A stretch of 64,000 nt of DNA, from contig JAOATL010000015.1 in assembly GCA_030158125.1 (NCBI GenBank), positions 372,001 through 436,000 of the forward strand, in the 5' to 3' direction. The notes beneath the pieces were generated by a model. That model worked only from the letters and a program-made list of their open reading frames with translations, ran no database searches and was not told the origin of the DNA. A program made the translations under genes and the position numbers. Source of the stretch: Limnohabitans sp. (lineage in GTDB: Bacteria > Pseudomonadota > Gammaproteobacteria > Burkholderiales > Burkholderiaceae_C). Of the stretch, positions 18,007 through 26,110 are shown in pieces; within the stretch, counting starts at the first letter, position 1; each line of letters starts with the position of its first letter.

Positions 18007-18306
18007 TTAGGCCTTCTTGGCGTAAGCGTTGCACCAACCGGCGCCGGCCACTTTTTTGCCAGCAAACAGGGGGCAGCCACCGGCTGCGTCTGTTGGCTTG
18101 GCTTGGTACAAGGCGCAGTTGCTGCATTTTTGACCGGCAGCATACTTGGGGTTTTTCACTTTGGAAGCGTCGGCTGCATACGCCAGCGCTACCGCTTGTG
18201 GGTCTTTTTCGTTCACCATGGCTTGGGCCATGGCTTGGGTTGCGGCCAAGGCTGTACCGCCCAGTGCCACTTGCATCATGAAAACGCGGCGGTTTGTTTG
18301 TTTCAT
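18007..18306 (-). CDS. High-potential iron-sulfur protein (HiPIP)
   Basis: Small periplasmic 4Fe-4S electron carrier, 99 residues. The four cluster cysteines are Cys61, Cys64, Cys78 and Cys92 in the order C-x2-C-x13-C-x13-C expected for HiPIPs. The N-terminus has twin arginines (NRRVFMM) and a hydrophobic stretch ending in AMAQA, a Tat-type signal as expected for a folded, cofactor-bearing protein. In other betaproteobacteria HiPIPs donate electrons to terminal oxidases or photosynthetic reaction centres; no such partner is in this window. It has its own terminator and is divergent from the MFS gene. Confidence 0.95.
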   Translation of the reverse strand: MKQTNRRVFMMQVALGGTALAATQAMAQAMVNEKDPQAVALAYAADASKVKNPKYAAGQKCSNCALYQAKPTDAAGGCPLFAGKKVAGAGWCNAYAKKA

Positions 18307-18473
18307 AGAATCTCCGAGAGGGTTGGTTGGAATTAAAACGAACGAATGTTAAATTAAAAACCACAAACTGGGTGGGGTAACACATCAATATCGCCAAAGA
18401 TCTTAGCAAGCTGCGCATTTGAGCCAAAGAACTTGCGCCAATCAGGGACAATTCAAGCCCTGACCAAACATTT

Positions 18474-19730
18474 ATGAACTCCCCAAACACACCTTTAGAA
18501 CCCCGAACAACGGATGCGCTCATGCAAGCTGAGGGCGAGTCCCATGCCAGCCTGATGACATCGCAAGAGAGGCGCGCCAGTGCCTCTTTGGCCTCTATCT
18601 ATGCCCTGCGCATGCTGGGTTTGTTTTTGGTGCTGCCTGTTTTTGCCTTGGAGGCCTCGCAATACCCGGGCGGCGACGATGCCGCTTTGGTCGGCTTGGC
18701 CATGGGCATTTATGGACTGACTCAGGGCGCCTTGCAACTGGTTTACGGCGCGGTATCCGACCGACTGGGTCGCAAACGGGTCATTGTGTTTGGCATGCTG
18801 ATTTTTGCAGGTGGCAGTTTTTTTGCCGCTGCCGCCGACTCCTTGATGGGCTTGCTGCTAGGGCGCTCCTTGCAGGGCGCGGGCGCGGTCTCGGCCGTGG
18901 TCACGGCTTTGTTGGCCGACCAAACCCGCGAGGTGGTCCGCACCAAAGCCATGGCCTTGGTGGGTGCCAGCATTGGCCTCATGTTCGCCCTGTCACTGGT
19001 GCTGGCACCTGCATTGACCGCCTGGATCGGTTTATCAGGCTTGTTTGTTTTGACCGGGATTTTGGCCCTGATTGGCGTCGCGGTGATCATTTGGTGGGTG
19101 CCTGCGGAACCCACCGAACACAGAGCCTCGCCCAAGGGCAGCCTGATGGAAGTGCTGACGCATGTCCCTTCGCTGAGAAATAACTTGGGCGTGTTTGTGT
19201 TGCATGCGGTCATGTTGGCCATGTGGGTGGCCATCCCCCAACTCATGGTGGACGCTGGTTTGAGTAAAGATCACCATTGGTGGGTTTATTTGCCAGCGGT
19301 GTTTTTGTCATTTTTGGTCATGGGTAAAACGCTCTTTCCCATGGAGCGCAAGGGCTACCTCAGAGCGGTTTATTTAACCGCCGTCAGCCTGATCGCACTG
19401 GTGCTGTTGGGGTTGGCTTGGTTGGCCCCGCTGCAGCCAGGCGTTGGGGTCTTGGCATTTGCGTTGTTTGTCTTTTTTTGTGGCTCCAATATTTTGGAAG
19501 CCTGCCAACCCAGCATTGCGTCCCGTGCTGCGCCTGCGCATGCCCGCGGCACCGCCATGGGCTTTTACAACACCTTGCAGTCCTTGGGCTTTTTTGCTGG
19601 CGGTGCCGCAGGTGGGGCCCTGATGAAATCAGGTGGGCCCAGCCTCTTGTTTGGCATTTGTGGCGCTGCCACCTTGGTCTGGCTTTTGGTTGCATGGTTC
19701 ATGCAGCCCATTGAAGCCCCGGCCCGCTAA
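18474..19730 (+). CDS. MFS transporter (YajR-like)
   Basis: Twelve-helix major facilitator permease, 418 residues. The loop 2-3 motif is clear (YGAVSDRLGRKRV), and the opening ASIYALRMLGLFLVLPVFALEA resembles the YajR/drug-proton antiporter group. E. coli YajR carries an extra C-terminal ferredoxin-like domain, which is absent here because the protein ends soon after helix 12 (WFMQPIEAPAR). The stretch TMGL-type motif in helix 5 appears as GASIGLMFALSLVLAPALT. A hairpin (TCAGGG at 18442-18447 with CCCTGA at 18458-18463) lies just before the start. ssb follows 47 bases downstream. Substrate unknown. Confidence 0.88.
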   Translation: MNSPNTPLEPRTTDALMQAEGESHASLMTSQERRASASLASIYALRMLGLFLVLPVFALEASQYPGGDDAALVGLAMGIYGLTQGALQLVYGAVSDRLGRKRVIVFGMLIFAGGSFFAAAADSLMGLLLGRSLQGAGAVSAVVTALLADQTREVVRTKAMALVGASIGLMFALSLVLAPALTAWIGLSGLFVLTGILALIGVAVIIWWVPAEPTEHRASPKGSLMEVLTHVPSLRNNLGVFVLHAVMLAMWVAIPQLMVDAGLSKDHHWWVYLPAVFLSFLVMGKTLFPMERKGYLRAVYLTAVSLIALVLLGLAWLAPLQPGVGVLAFALFVFFCGSNILEACQPSIASRAAPAHARGTAMGFYNTLQSLGFFAGGAAGGALMKSGGPSLLFGICGAATLVWLLVAWFMQPIEAPAR

Positions 19731-19777
19731 CAAGCATAATTGCACCTGTACACCCCAAGAGTTTTCAAGGAAATAAG

Positions 19778-20278
19778 ATGGCTTCAGTTAACAAAGTAAT
19801 TCTGATCGGCAATTGTGGCCGTGACCCCGAAATTCGCTACCTGCCTTCTGGCCAGGCTGTGGCCAATGTCAGCATTGCCACCACCAGTCGCCGCAAAGAC
19901 CGCACCTCTGGCGAAACCGTCGAAGACACCCAGTGGCACCGCGTCACTTTTTATGACCGTTTGGCCGAAATTGCCGGCGAGTACGTCAAAAAAGGCCGCC
20001 CTATTTACGTCGAAGGTCGCCTGAAGTACGGCAAATACACCGACCAAGCCGGCGTCGAGAAAAACACCGTCGACATCATTGCCACCGAAATGCAATTGCT
20101 CGGCGGCCGTGAAGGCATGGGCGGCCCCAGCGGTGGCGACGAAGACGGCGGCGCACCCGCACGTCGTCCGGCACCGGCACCCCGTCCGGCTGCCAGCGCG
20201 GCACCTGCCAGCCGTCCAGCGCCCGCCGCCCGACCCGCCAGTGGGTTTGACGACATGGACGACGACATTCCGTTTTAA
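19778..20278 (+). CDS. ssb: Single-stranded DNA-binding protein
   Basis: Binds single-stranded DNA in replication and repair. The OB-fold covers about residues 1-110 and begins ASVNKVILIGNCGRDPEIRY, followed by a flexible Pro/Ala/Arg-rich linker and the acidic tip DDMDDDIPF that recruits partner proteins. The 166-residue length is normal. A good ribosome site (AAGGA) lies before the ATG. A strong terminator follows. The uvrA and ssb genes are frequent neighbours in proteobacteria; here they are separated by the HiPIP and MFS genes. Confidence 0.97.
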   Translation: MASVNKVILIGNCGRDPEIRYLPSGQAVANVSIATTSRRKDRTSGETVEDTQWHRVTFYDRLAEIAGEYVKKGRPIYVEGRLKYGKYTDQAGVEKNTVDIIATEMQLLGGREGMGGPSGGDEDGGAPARRPAPAPRPAASAAPASRPAPAARPASGFDDMDDDIPF

Positions 20279-20305
20279 GCAGCTTTCGCAGATTTAAAAA
20301 GCCCC

Positions 20306-20331
20306 AAGCCTGTTCCCGCAACAGGCTTTTT
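20306..20331 (+). terminator. Rho-independent terminator of ssb
   Basis: AAGCCTGTT (20306-20314), loop CCCGC, AACAGGCTT (20320-20328) then TTT. It ends just before the -35 element of the RND operon. Confidence 0.9.
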
Positions 20332-20336
20332 CAGGT

Positions 20337-20365
20337 TTGATTGCATACCCCGTGGGGTATATGTT
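20337..20365 (+). promoter_or_regulatory. RND-operon promoter with CsoR-family-like operator in the spacer
   Basis: -35 TTGATT (20337-20342), 17-base spacer, -10 TATGTT (20360-20365). The spacer holds ATACCCC-GT-GGGGTAT (20345-20360), a perfect 7-2-7 inverted repeat. Operators of the CsoR/RcnR/CstR repressor family commonly show ATACCC/GGGTAT arms of this kind, and a repressor seated here would block RNA polymerase. The distance to the adaptor ATG is 26 bases after the -10. No CsoR-family gene is present in the window, so the regulator must be elsewhere. Confidence 0.65.
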
Positions 20366-20391
20366 AAGATGCCATTTTCGTTGGAGACGAC

Positions 20392-21468
20392 ATGAAAAAG
20401 AGCTTTGAAATTCCTTCTTCCATCAGTTTGCTGAGTGCCGTGCTGGCCGTTGGCTTGTCATGGGGCCCTTCCTGGGTTCATGCGCAAAGCACAGCCGCAG
20501 GTCCCCAGGTGAAAGTGATTGCGGCAGGTCAAAAATCTGTCGCCAACTTCACCGACATCGACGGTGTGGTGGAAGCCGTGATGCAAAGCACCTTGTCGTC
20601 CCAAATTGCAGGCCGTGTCATCAGTTTGAATGTCAAGGCGGGCGACCGCGTCAAAGCCGGGCAGGTGGTGGCCACCGTGGATGACAGAGAAGCCCAAACC
20701 GGCGTGCTCAGAAGTCAGGCGCAGTTGCAGCAAAGCGATGCAGAACTGCGGCAATTGCAAATTGCGCTGAAGCGCACCCAAGACTTGAAAACGCAGGGCT
20801 TTGTGAGCGCTGCTGCACTGGACTTGGCAGAGGCCCAGTACAAAGCAGCCCAAGCGGGGCGAGACAGCGCGGGTGCCGCCACAGCGCAAGCCAAAGTCAC
20901 GCAATCTTTTGCGAAGGTCACGGCCCCCTACGACGCTTGGGTGTTGGAAACCTCGGCGCAGGCCGGCGACTTGGCAATGCCAGGCAAGCCTTTGCTGACG
21001 GTGTATGCGCCGCAACCCTTGAGAGTGGTAATGCAATGGCCCGCCTCAGACAAAAATGCCTTGCCCAAATTGCAAGACATTCAAATTCAAATGGGCATGG
21101 AGGCCATCAAGCCCGTGTCAATGCAAATCATGCCCAATGCCGATGGCATCAGCCAAACCATTGGCATCAAGTTGGACTTGCCGCGCACGGGCGCGGCGTC
21201 CATTGCCGCGCCTGGCCAGCAAGTGCGTGTGCGCATTGCAGGCGCATCCCAGGCCAAAGGCTTGGTGCCGGCAACGGCCATTTTGCGAAGAGGTGAAATC
21301 ACCGCGGTGTATGTGGCGCAAGACAAAGGCTTTGCCATGAAATTGGTCCGCTTGGGCGCAGACCATGGCAGTGCAGGCGTAGAGGTATGGGCCGGCCTCA
21401 AAGACGGTGACCTGATTGCGGTAGACGCCGTCCAAGCCGGCATGAAAGGCGCACATGCAGCCCGATAA
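20392..21468 (+). CDS. RND efflux system, periplasmic adaptor subunit (HlyD/AcrA type)
   Basis: Membrane-fusion protein that couples an RND pump to an outer membrane channel. A signal peptide spans residues 1-31 (cleavage after VHA). Barrel-sandwich half motifs are seen as SSQIAGRVISLNVKAGDRVKAGQVVATVDD, followed by an alpha-hairpin of about 70 residues and the second half KVTAPYDAWV. The 358-residue length is typical. The start has GGAGA at a good distance. The last 14 bases overlap the pump gene in another frame, implying coupled translation. No outer membrane factor gene follows, so a shared TolC-like protein is presumed. Confidence 0.92.
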   Translation: MKKSFEIPSSISLLSAVLAVGLSWGPSWVHAQSTAAGPQVKVIAAGQKSVANFTDIDGVVEAVMQSTLSSQIAGRVISLNVKAGDRVKAGQVVATVDDREAQTGVLRSQAQLQQSDAELRQLQIALKRTQDLKTQGFVSAAALDLAEAQYKAAQAGRDSAGAATAQAKVTQSFAKVTAPYDAWVLETSAQAGDLAMPGKPLLTVYAPQPLRVVMQWPASDKNALPKLQDIQIQMGMEAIKPVSMQIMPNADGISQTIGIKLDLPRTGAASIAAPGQQVRVRIAGASQAKGLVPATAILRRGEITAVYVAQDKGFAMKLVRLGADHGSAGVEVWAGLKDGDLIAVDAVQAGMKGAHAAR

Positions 21469-24400
21469 AAGCAATTTTGGGTTTGCCGGCCAGCTGGCAG
21501 CCAAGTTTCAAAGCAACGCCCTCACGCCATTGCTCGCCCTGGTGGCTTTGCTGATGGGCTTGTTTGCAGTGTTGGTGACACCGCGCGAAGAAGAGCCGCA
21601 AATCAATGTCACGATGGCCAACGTGCTCATCCCGTTTCCGGGTGCCAGCAGCGTCGATGTACAAAACAAAGTCGCACGCCCTGCCGAGCAAGTTTTGGGT
21701 CAAATTGCAGGCATTGAGCACACGTATTCCGTGTCGCGTCCTGGCATGGCGGTGCTCACGGTGCAGTTCAAAGTGGGCGTGCCGCGCACCGAAGCTTTGG
21801 TGCGTTTGTACGATGTGCTCAATGCCAATCAAAATTGGTTGCCGCGAGATCTGGGCACCATGACGCCCATCGTCAAGCCCAAAGGCATTGACGATGTGCC
21901 GGTCTTGGCGGTCACTTTGTGGGGCAAAGATGCCACCTCGGGCGTAGAACTTGAGCGGGTCGCACGCAGTCTTGAAATGGATTTGAAGCAAGTCAGGGGC
22001 ACGCGCGAAGTTCAAACCATTGGCGCCCCAGGTCGTGCCATTCAGGTCCACCTCAACCCCACACGCATGCGCGAACGCGGGCTTGACCTCTTGAGTTTGC
22101 GGGCAGCACTGGCGGGTGCCAATGCCGGCGCACCCTCGGGCTATGTGATGGACCCCGGCAGCCCTTCCGGTCAGCGCATCAGCATTGAAACTGGCTATTT
22201 TTTCGAGTCGGCCAAAGACGTGGCCGAGGTGGTGGTGGGTGTGCATGGCGACAAGCCCATTTACCTCAAGGAAGTTGCCAACATTGAAGAAGGTGCGCAG
22301 CAGGCGCAGCAGTACGTCAGCTACATACCGGGCAGTTCCGATGCCGAGCTGAGTGGTCAAACGTATCCAGCGGTCACCATGACCGTAACCAAAAAGCCGG
22401 GTGAGAACGCGGTCGATGTGGCCCGTGCCGTGCGTGCGCGTTTGGCGGTATTGCGCAACACCTTGTTGCCTGAAGGCGTCGAGGCCACCATTACCCGTGA
22501 CTATGGTGAAACAGCCGCAGAAAAGGCCAACAAGCTGATTCAGAAGTTGGCGTTCGCCACCGCCTCGGTCATTTTGCTGGTGGGCTTGGCCTTGGGCAAG
22601 CGCGAAGCTGTGATTGTGGGTGGCGCGGTGATCCTCACCCTGACGGCCACTTTGTTTGCCAGTTGGGCGTGGGGCTTCACCCTCAACCGCGTCAGTTTGT
22701 TTGCCCTGATTTTCTCCATCGGCATTTTGGTTGACGACGCAATTGTGGTGGTGGAAAACATCCACCGGCACCAGCAACTTTTCCCTGGCAAATCGTTAAA
22801 GGACATCATTCCTGCCGCTGTGGATGAAGTGGGCGGCCCGACCATCTTGGCCACCCTGACGGTCATTGCCGCCTTGTTGCCCATGGCCTTTGTGTCGGGC
22901 CTGATGGGACCCTACATGAGTCCCATCCCGATCAATGCCAGTTTGGGCATGGCGTTGTCCTTGCTAATTGCCTTCACGGTCACCCCTTGGTTGGCGCTGA
23001 AATGGATGAACGCCAAGCATGGCGAACAGACCGAACACACCGCAGCTGACGGTCATGGCGCCACCGGTTTGGCAACGCGCTTGCCGGCTTTCTTTGGCCG
23101 CGTGCTCCGACCCTTCTTAAACAGCAGCCGCAAGCGCTGGCAATTGTTGGGCGGCATTGTGTTGGCCATGGCCTTGTCTGTGGGCTTGGCGGGTGTGCAG
23201 TGGGTCATTCTCAAAATGCTGCCCTTTGACAACAAGAGTGAGTTTCAAGTGGTACTTGAAATGCCAGCGGGCACGCCGCTCGAAAATACTGCCGCCGCTT
23301 TGCAGGACATGGGCCTTCATTTGTCCAAGCAAAAAGAAGTGCTGAACGTGCAATCGTATGCCGGCACCGCCAGCCCCATCACCTTCAACGGCTTGGTGCG
23401 TCAGTACTATTTGCGTGCCGATGCAGAACAAGGTGATTTGCAGGTCAATTTGGTTGACAAACATGAGCGTTCAGAAAAGAGTCACGCCATTGCGCAACGC
23501 TTGCGCCCTGAACTTGAAAAGATTGCCAGTTCACACGGTGCCAACATCAAGGTGGTGGAAGTGCCACCAGGCCCGCCGGTGCTCAGCCCATTGGTGGCAG
23601 AAATTTACGGCCCCGACGAAGCGGGTCGCCAAGCTTTGGCCGCCAAGGTGACTGCCGCGTTTGAAAAATCTCCTGGCATTGTGGGCGTCGACTCGTCCTT
23701 GAAAGCGGACGCGCCTTTGCAATGGCTCCAAGTGCGCAGACAGCGGGCCGAAAGCCTCGGCATCTCAGTCGCTGCCATCGCACAAACTGTTCAGGCTGCA
23801 CTGCAAGGCACCGATGCCACCTATTTGCACGACGGCAGCAGCAAAGCGCCGGTGCCCGTGCGTTTGCAGTTGCCCCTGTCCTCTCAGGTAGGCTTGAAAC
23901 ATTTGTTGGCCATGCCCCTGCGCGCGGCAAATGGTCAGTTGGTGCCCTTGTCTGAGCTGGTGGAAGTTAAATCGGGCATCATTCAAAAGCCCTTGTTCAC
24001 CAAAGATTTGGTCCCTGTCAGCTATGTGATGGGCGACATGGCCGGCGCACAAGACTCGCCTTTGTACGGTTTGTTTGGCATTCGCCCCAACATTCAGCAG
24101 GCTGCCGGGACGCAGGCTGAAGTGGGCGAGGTTGGTGAATATTGGATCCGCCAACCGGAAGACACTTACCGCCAATACGCCATCAAATGGGATGGTGAAT
24201 CGCAAATCACCTACGAAACATTCCGTGACATGGGTGCCGCCTATGCGGTGGGTCTGATTTTGATTTACCTGTTGGTGGTGGCGCAGTTTAAAAGCTACCT
24301 CACGCCCTTGGTCATCATGGCACCTATTCCGCTCACCATGATTGGCGTGATGCCAGGGCACGCTTTGCTGAATGCGCAATTTACCGCCACCAGCATGATT

Positions 24401-24706
24401 GGCATGATTGCCTTGGCCGGCATCATTGTGCGCAATTCCATTTTGTTGGTGGACTTCATTGAGCTGCAAGTGGCCCAAGGCATGGCCTTCAAAGAGGCGG
24501 TCATTCAATCGGCTGCAGTGCGCGCGCAACCCATTGTGCTCACTGGTTTGGCCGCCATGATTGGTGCGTTCTTCATTTTGGACGACCCTATTTTCAACGG
24601 TTTGGCCGTGTCACTTATTTTTGGTATTTTGGTGTCCACCCTGCTCACACTGGTGGTCATCCCGGTGCTCTATTTTTCATTGTTCCAACCTAAGGAGTCT
24701 GTATGA
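21455..24706 (+). CDS. RND efflux transporter permease (AcrB/MexB superfamily)
   Basis: Proton-driven inner membrane pump of 1083 residues with twelve helices and two large periplasmic loops. The helix 4 proton-relay pair is Asp427-Asp428 in the segment GILVDDAIVVVENIHRH. The helix 1 end motif VTPREEEPQI and the segment PFPGASSVDVQNKVARPAEQVL mark a subgroup distinct from classic AcrB. The helix 11-12 region GIIVRNSILLVDFIELQ is also typical. It overlaps the adaptor by 14 bases and the DUF2892 gene by four. The linked DUF2892 protein and CsoR-like operator suggest a role in handling reactive sulfur or metal stress, which is inference. Confidence 0.93.
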   Translation: MQPDKSNFGFAGQLAAKFQSNALTPLLALVALLMGLFAVLVTPREEEPQINVTMANVLIPFPGASSVDVQNKVARPAEQVLGQIAGIEHTYSVSRPGMAVLTVQFKVGVPRTEALVRLYDVLNANQNWLPRDLGTMTPIVKPKGIDDVPVLAVTLWGKDATSGVELERVARSLEMDLKQVRGTREVQTIGAPGRAIQVHLNPTRMRERGLDLLSLRAALAGANAGAPSGYVMDPGSPSGQRISIETGYFFESAKDVAEVVVGVHGDKPIYLKEVANIEEGAQQAQQYVSYIPGSSDAELSGQTYPAVTMTVTKKPGENAVDVARAVRARLAVLRNTLLPEGVEATITRDYGETAAEKANKLIQKLAFATASVILLVGLALGKREAVIVGGAVILTLTATLFASWAWGFTLNRVSLFALIFSIGILVDDAIVVVENIHRHQQLFPGKSLKDIIPAAVDEVGGPTILATLTVIAALLPMAFVSGLMGPYMSPIPINASLGMALSLLIAFTVTPWLALKWMNAKHGEQTEHTAADGHGATGLATRLPAFFGRVLRPFLNSSRKRWQLLGGIVLAMALSVGLAGVQWVILKMLPFDNKSEFQVVLEMPAGTPLENTAAALQDMGLHLSKQKEVLNVQSYAGTASPITFNGLVRQYYLRADAEQGDLQVNLVDKHERSEKSHAIAQRLRPELEKIASSHGANIKVVEVPPGPPVLSPLVAEIYGPDEAGRQALAAKVTAAFEKSPGIVGVDSSLKADAPLQWLQVRRQRAESLGISVAAIAQTVQAALQGTDATYLHDGSSKAPVPVRLQLPLSSQVGLKHLLAMPLRAANGQLVPLSELVEVKSGIIQKPLFTKDLVPVSYVMGDMAGAQDSPLYGLFGIRPNIQQAAGTQAEVGEVGEYWIRQPEDTYRQYAIKWDGESQITYETFRDMGAAYAVGLILIYLLVVAQFKSYLTPLVIMAPIPLTMIGVMPGHALLNAQFTATSMIGMIALAGIIVRNSILLVDFIELQVAQGMAFKEAVIQSAAVRAQPIVLTGLAAMIGAFFILDDPIFNGLAVSLIFGILVSTLLTLVVIPVLYFSLFQPKESV

Positions 24707-24930
24707 CTGTTGAACGTTACATCCGTGTCATTGCCGGTTTGTTTATCTTGATCTCATTGGCATTGGGCGTGGAAGGCAGCCCGTTGTTTGTCAGCCCATG
24801 GGCTTTGGCATTCACGGCTTTTGTCGGCGCCAATTTGTTTCAATTTGGCTTGACCAATGTCTGCCCCATGGGCTGGATCTTGCGCAAGATGGGTGTGCCT
24901 GACGCCGCCTGCTGCAGCCCCCAGAACTAA
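24703..24930 (+). CDS. Small DUF2892 (YgaP-type) inner membrane protein
   Basis: 75 residues with two hydrophobic helices (about 8-24 and 30-50) and the family end motif NVCPMGWILRKMG, followed by AACCSPQN with two further cysteines. The same module forms the membrane part of E. coli YgaP, a rhodanese, and occurs beside persulfide-handling genes elsewhere. It overlaps the RND pump stop by four bases (ATGA), so it is the third gene of the operon. It has no rhodanese domain of its own. A role in sulfur or thiol stress is inferred from the family and context. Confidence 0.88.
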   Translation: MTVERYIRVIAGLFILISLALGVEGSPLFVSPWALAFTAFVGANLFQFGLTNVCPMGWILRKMGVPDAACCSPQN

Positions 24931-25027
24931 GCCGCTGCGCTGAATCGCCGCAACCAGCGCATCACTGGCACAATGTTGCCATGATGTCAGTTTATTTTTT
25001 GACGGCGTTGCGGCGCTAAGACGAACC

Positions 25028-25981
25028 ATGGAGCTTCGACAGTTGCGTGCGTTTGTTCGGGTGGTGGAATTGGGCAGCATCAGCCGTGCCGCCCTCGACA
25101 TGAACTTGGTTCAGTCGGCCTTAAGCCAGCAAATCACCAAGCTTGAAAGCGAGTTGTCGACACGGCTTCTTCAGCGCTCGCCGCAAGGCGTGGTGCCAAC
25201 CGAAGCAGGCGTGGCATTTTTTCGTGAGGCGCAGCTCACACTGAGGCATGCCGCCCAGGCGGTGCGCGCTGCCCAAGAATCGCGTTTGTCAGGCACCGTC
25301 AGTGTCGGCATGCCGCCCACCACGGCAGCCGTCCTTGGCATGCCTTTGATGCGCGCCCTCAAAGATCGGTACCCAGATGTGCGCTTGCATTTGGTCGAAA
25401 GCTTGTCAGGCCACCTCACGGGCATGCTGAATGCGCGTCAGTTAGACCTGGCGGTGTTGTTTGATTCGCATTTGCTGCCCAGTGCGCACCTTCAAACAGC
25501 CAGGCGCTGGCATGTGATGCCCCTGTTGGAAGAAGACTTGTTTTTCATCAGCGCCAAAAAAAACACGCGCGCCAAGATGGCCAGCACCATCAAACTCAGT
25601 CAATTGAAACAAGAGCCATTGATACTGCCAACAGGCCCGCATGGCTTGCGCAGCACGCTAGACGCCGCTTTTGTGCGGGCCAAGGTGGTGCCCGATGTGG
25701 TGTTGGAGATTGACTCTTTGGCCTTGTTGATGGAAGCCGTCGATGCTGGACTGGGTGCCACTTTGCAACCGTGGGCGGCCGTGGCCAGGTTCCCAGACGC
25801 CCAAGAGCGATTTCACATGGCCCGCATTTCAGACGCCAACGTGCAGCGCGTCAATGTCCTGTGCAGTTTGTCCGAAGATGAGCTGTCGCCCGTTGCATTG
25901 GCGGCGCGTGTGGTTCTGCGCGACTGTGCCCAGCAGTTGGTGTCGCAAGGAATTTGGACCGGCGCGCGCGTCAAAACCTAA
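25028..25981 (+). CDS. LysR-type transcriptional regulator
   Basis: 317 residues. N-terminal winged helix-turn-helix (about 1-60: MELRQLRAFVRVVELGSIS, with the recognition part QSALSQQITKLES), then a linker helix and a periplasmic-binding-like effector domain. It resembles the CysB/Nac-like members that use a one-gene-upstream layout. It lies on the same strand just before the SDR-tcuA-tcuB genes, and a LysR-type dyad (ATC-N9-GAT) sits in the intervening 129 bases, so it is the probable activator of that operon. TcuR plays the equivalent role in Salmonella; orthology to TcuR is not shown. Confidence 0.9.
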   Translation: MELRQLRAFVRVVELGSISRAALDMNLVQSALSQQITKLESELSTRLLQRSPQGVVPTEAGVAFFREAQLTLRHAAQAVRAAQESRLSGTVSVGMPPTTAAVLGMPLMRALKDRYPDVRLHLVESLSGHLTGMLNARQLDLAVLFDSHLLPSAHLQTARRWHVMPLLEEDLFFISAKKNTRAKMASTIKLSQLKQEPLILPTGPHGLRSTLDAAFVRAKVVPDVVLEIDSLALLMEAVDAGLGATLQPWAAVARFPDAQERFHMARISDANVQRVNVLCSLSEDELSPVALAARVVLRDCAQQLVSQGIWTGARVKT

Positions 25982-26003
25982 GCCGCGGGGCCCTTTTCAA
26001 AGG

Positions 26004-26028
26004 GGGGTATCATTTTTTTTGATACCCC
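26004..26028. promoter_or_regulatory. LysR-type operator dyad before the tcu-like operon
   Basis: GGGGTATCA (26004-26012), seven Ts, TGATACCCC (26020-26028): a perfect nine-base inverted repeat containing ATC-N9-GAT and the T-N11-A core of LysR boxes. A second dyad, TGTCA-N10-TGACA (26072-26091), lies closer to the SDR start. The Ts are in the loop rather than after the stem, which speaks against a simple terminator for the lysR gene, although a hairpin could form. Confidence 0.6.
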
Positions 26029-26110
26029 GATTCATCCGGCGCCGATCCAAGCCGCCGTCGCAACGGTACAGTGTCAAACATCAACATGACATTCAATGGA
26101 AAGGCACATC

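Noticed and set aside
17855-19777. LexA boxes before uvrA and ssb
   Set aside because: No CTGT-N8-ACAG match was found in either upstream region; a CTGTAC at about 19747 lacks the second half.
21398-22777. 459-codon frame antisense to the RND pump
   Set aside because: The RND sequence is unmistakable on the plus strand; the antisense product has no motif.
24946-25015. Nine-base inverted repeat CGCCGCAAC/GTTGCGGCG flanking the gap before lysR
   Set aside because: The arms are 52 bases apart and GC-rich in a GC-rich genome; not distinguishable from chance.
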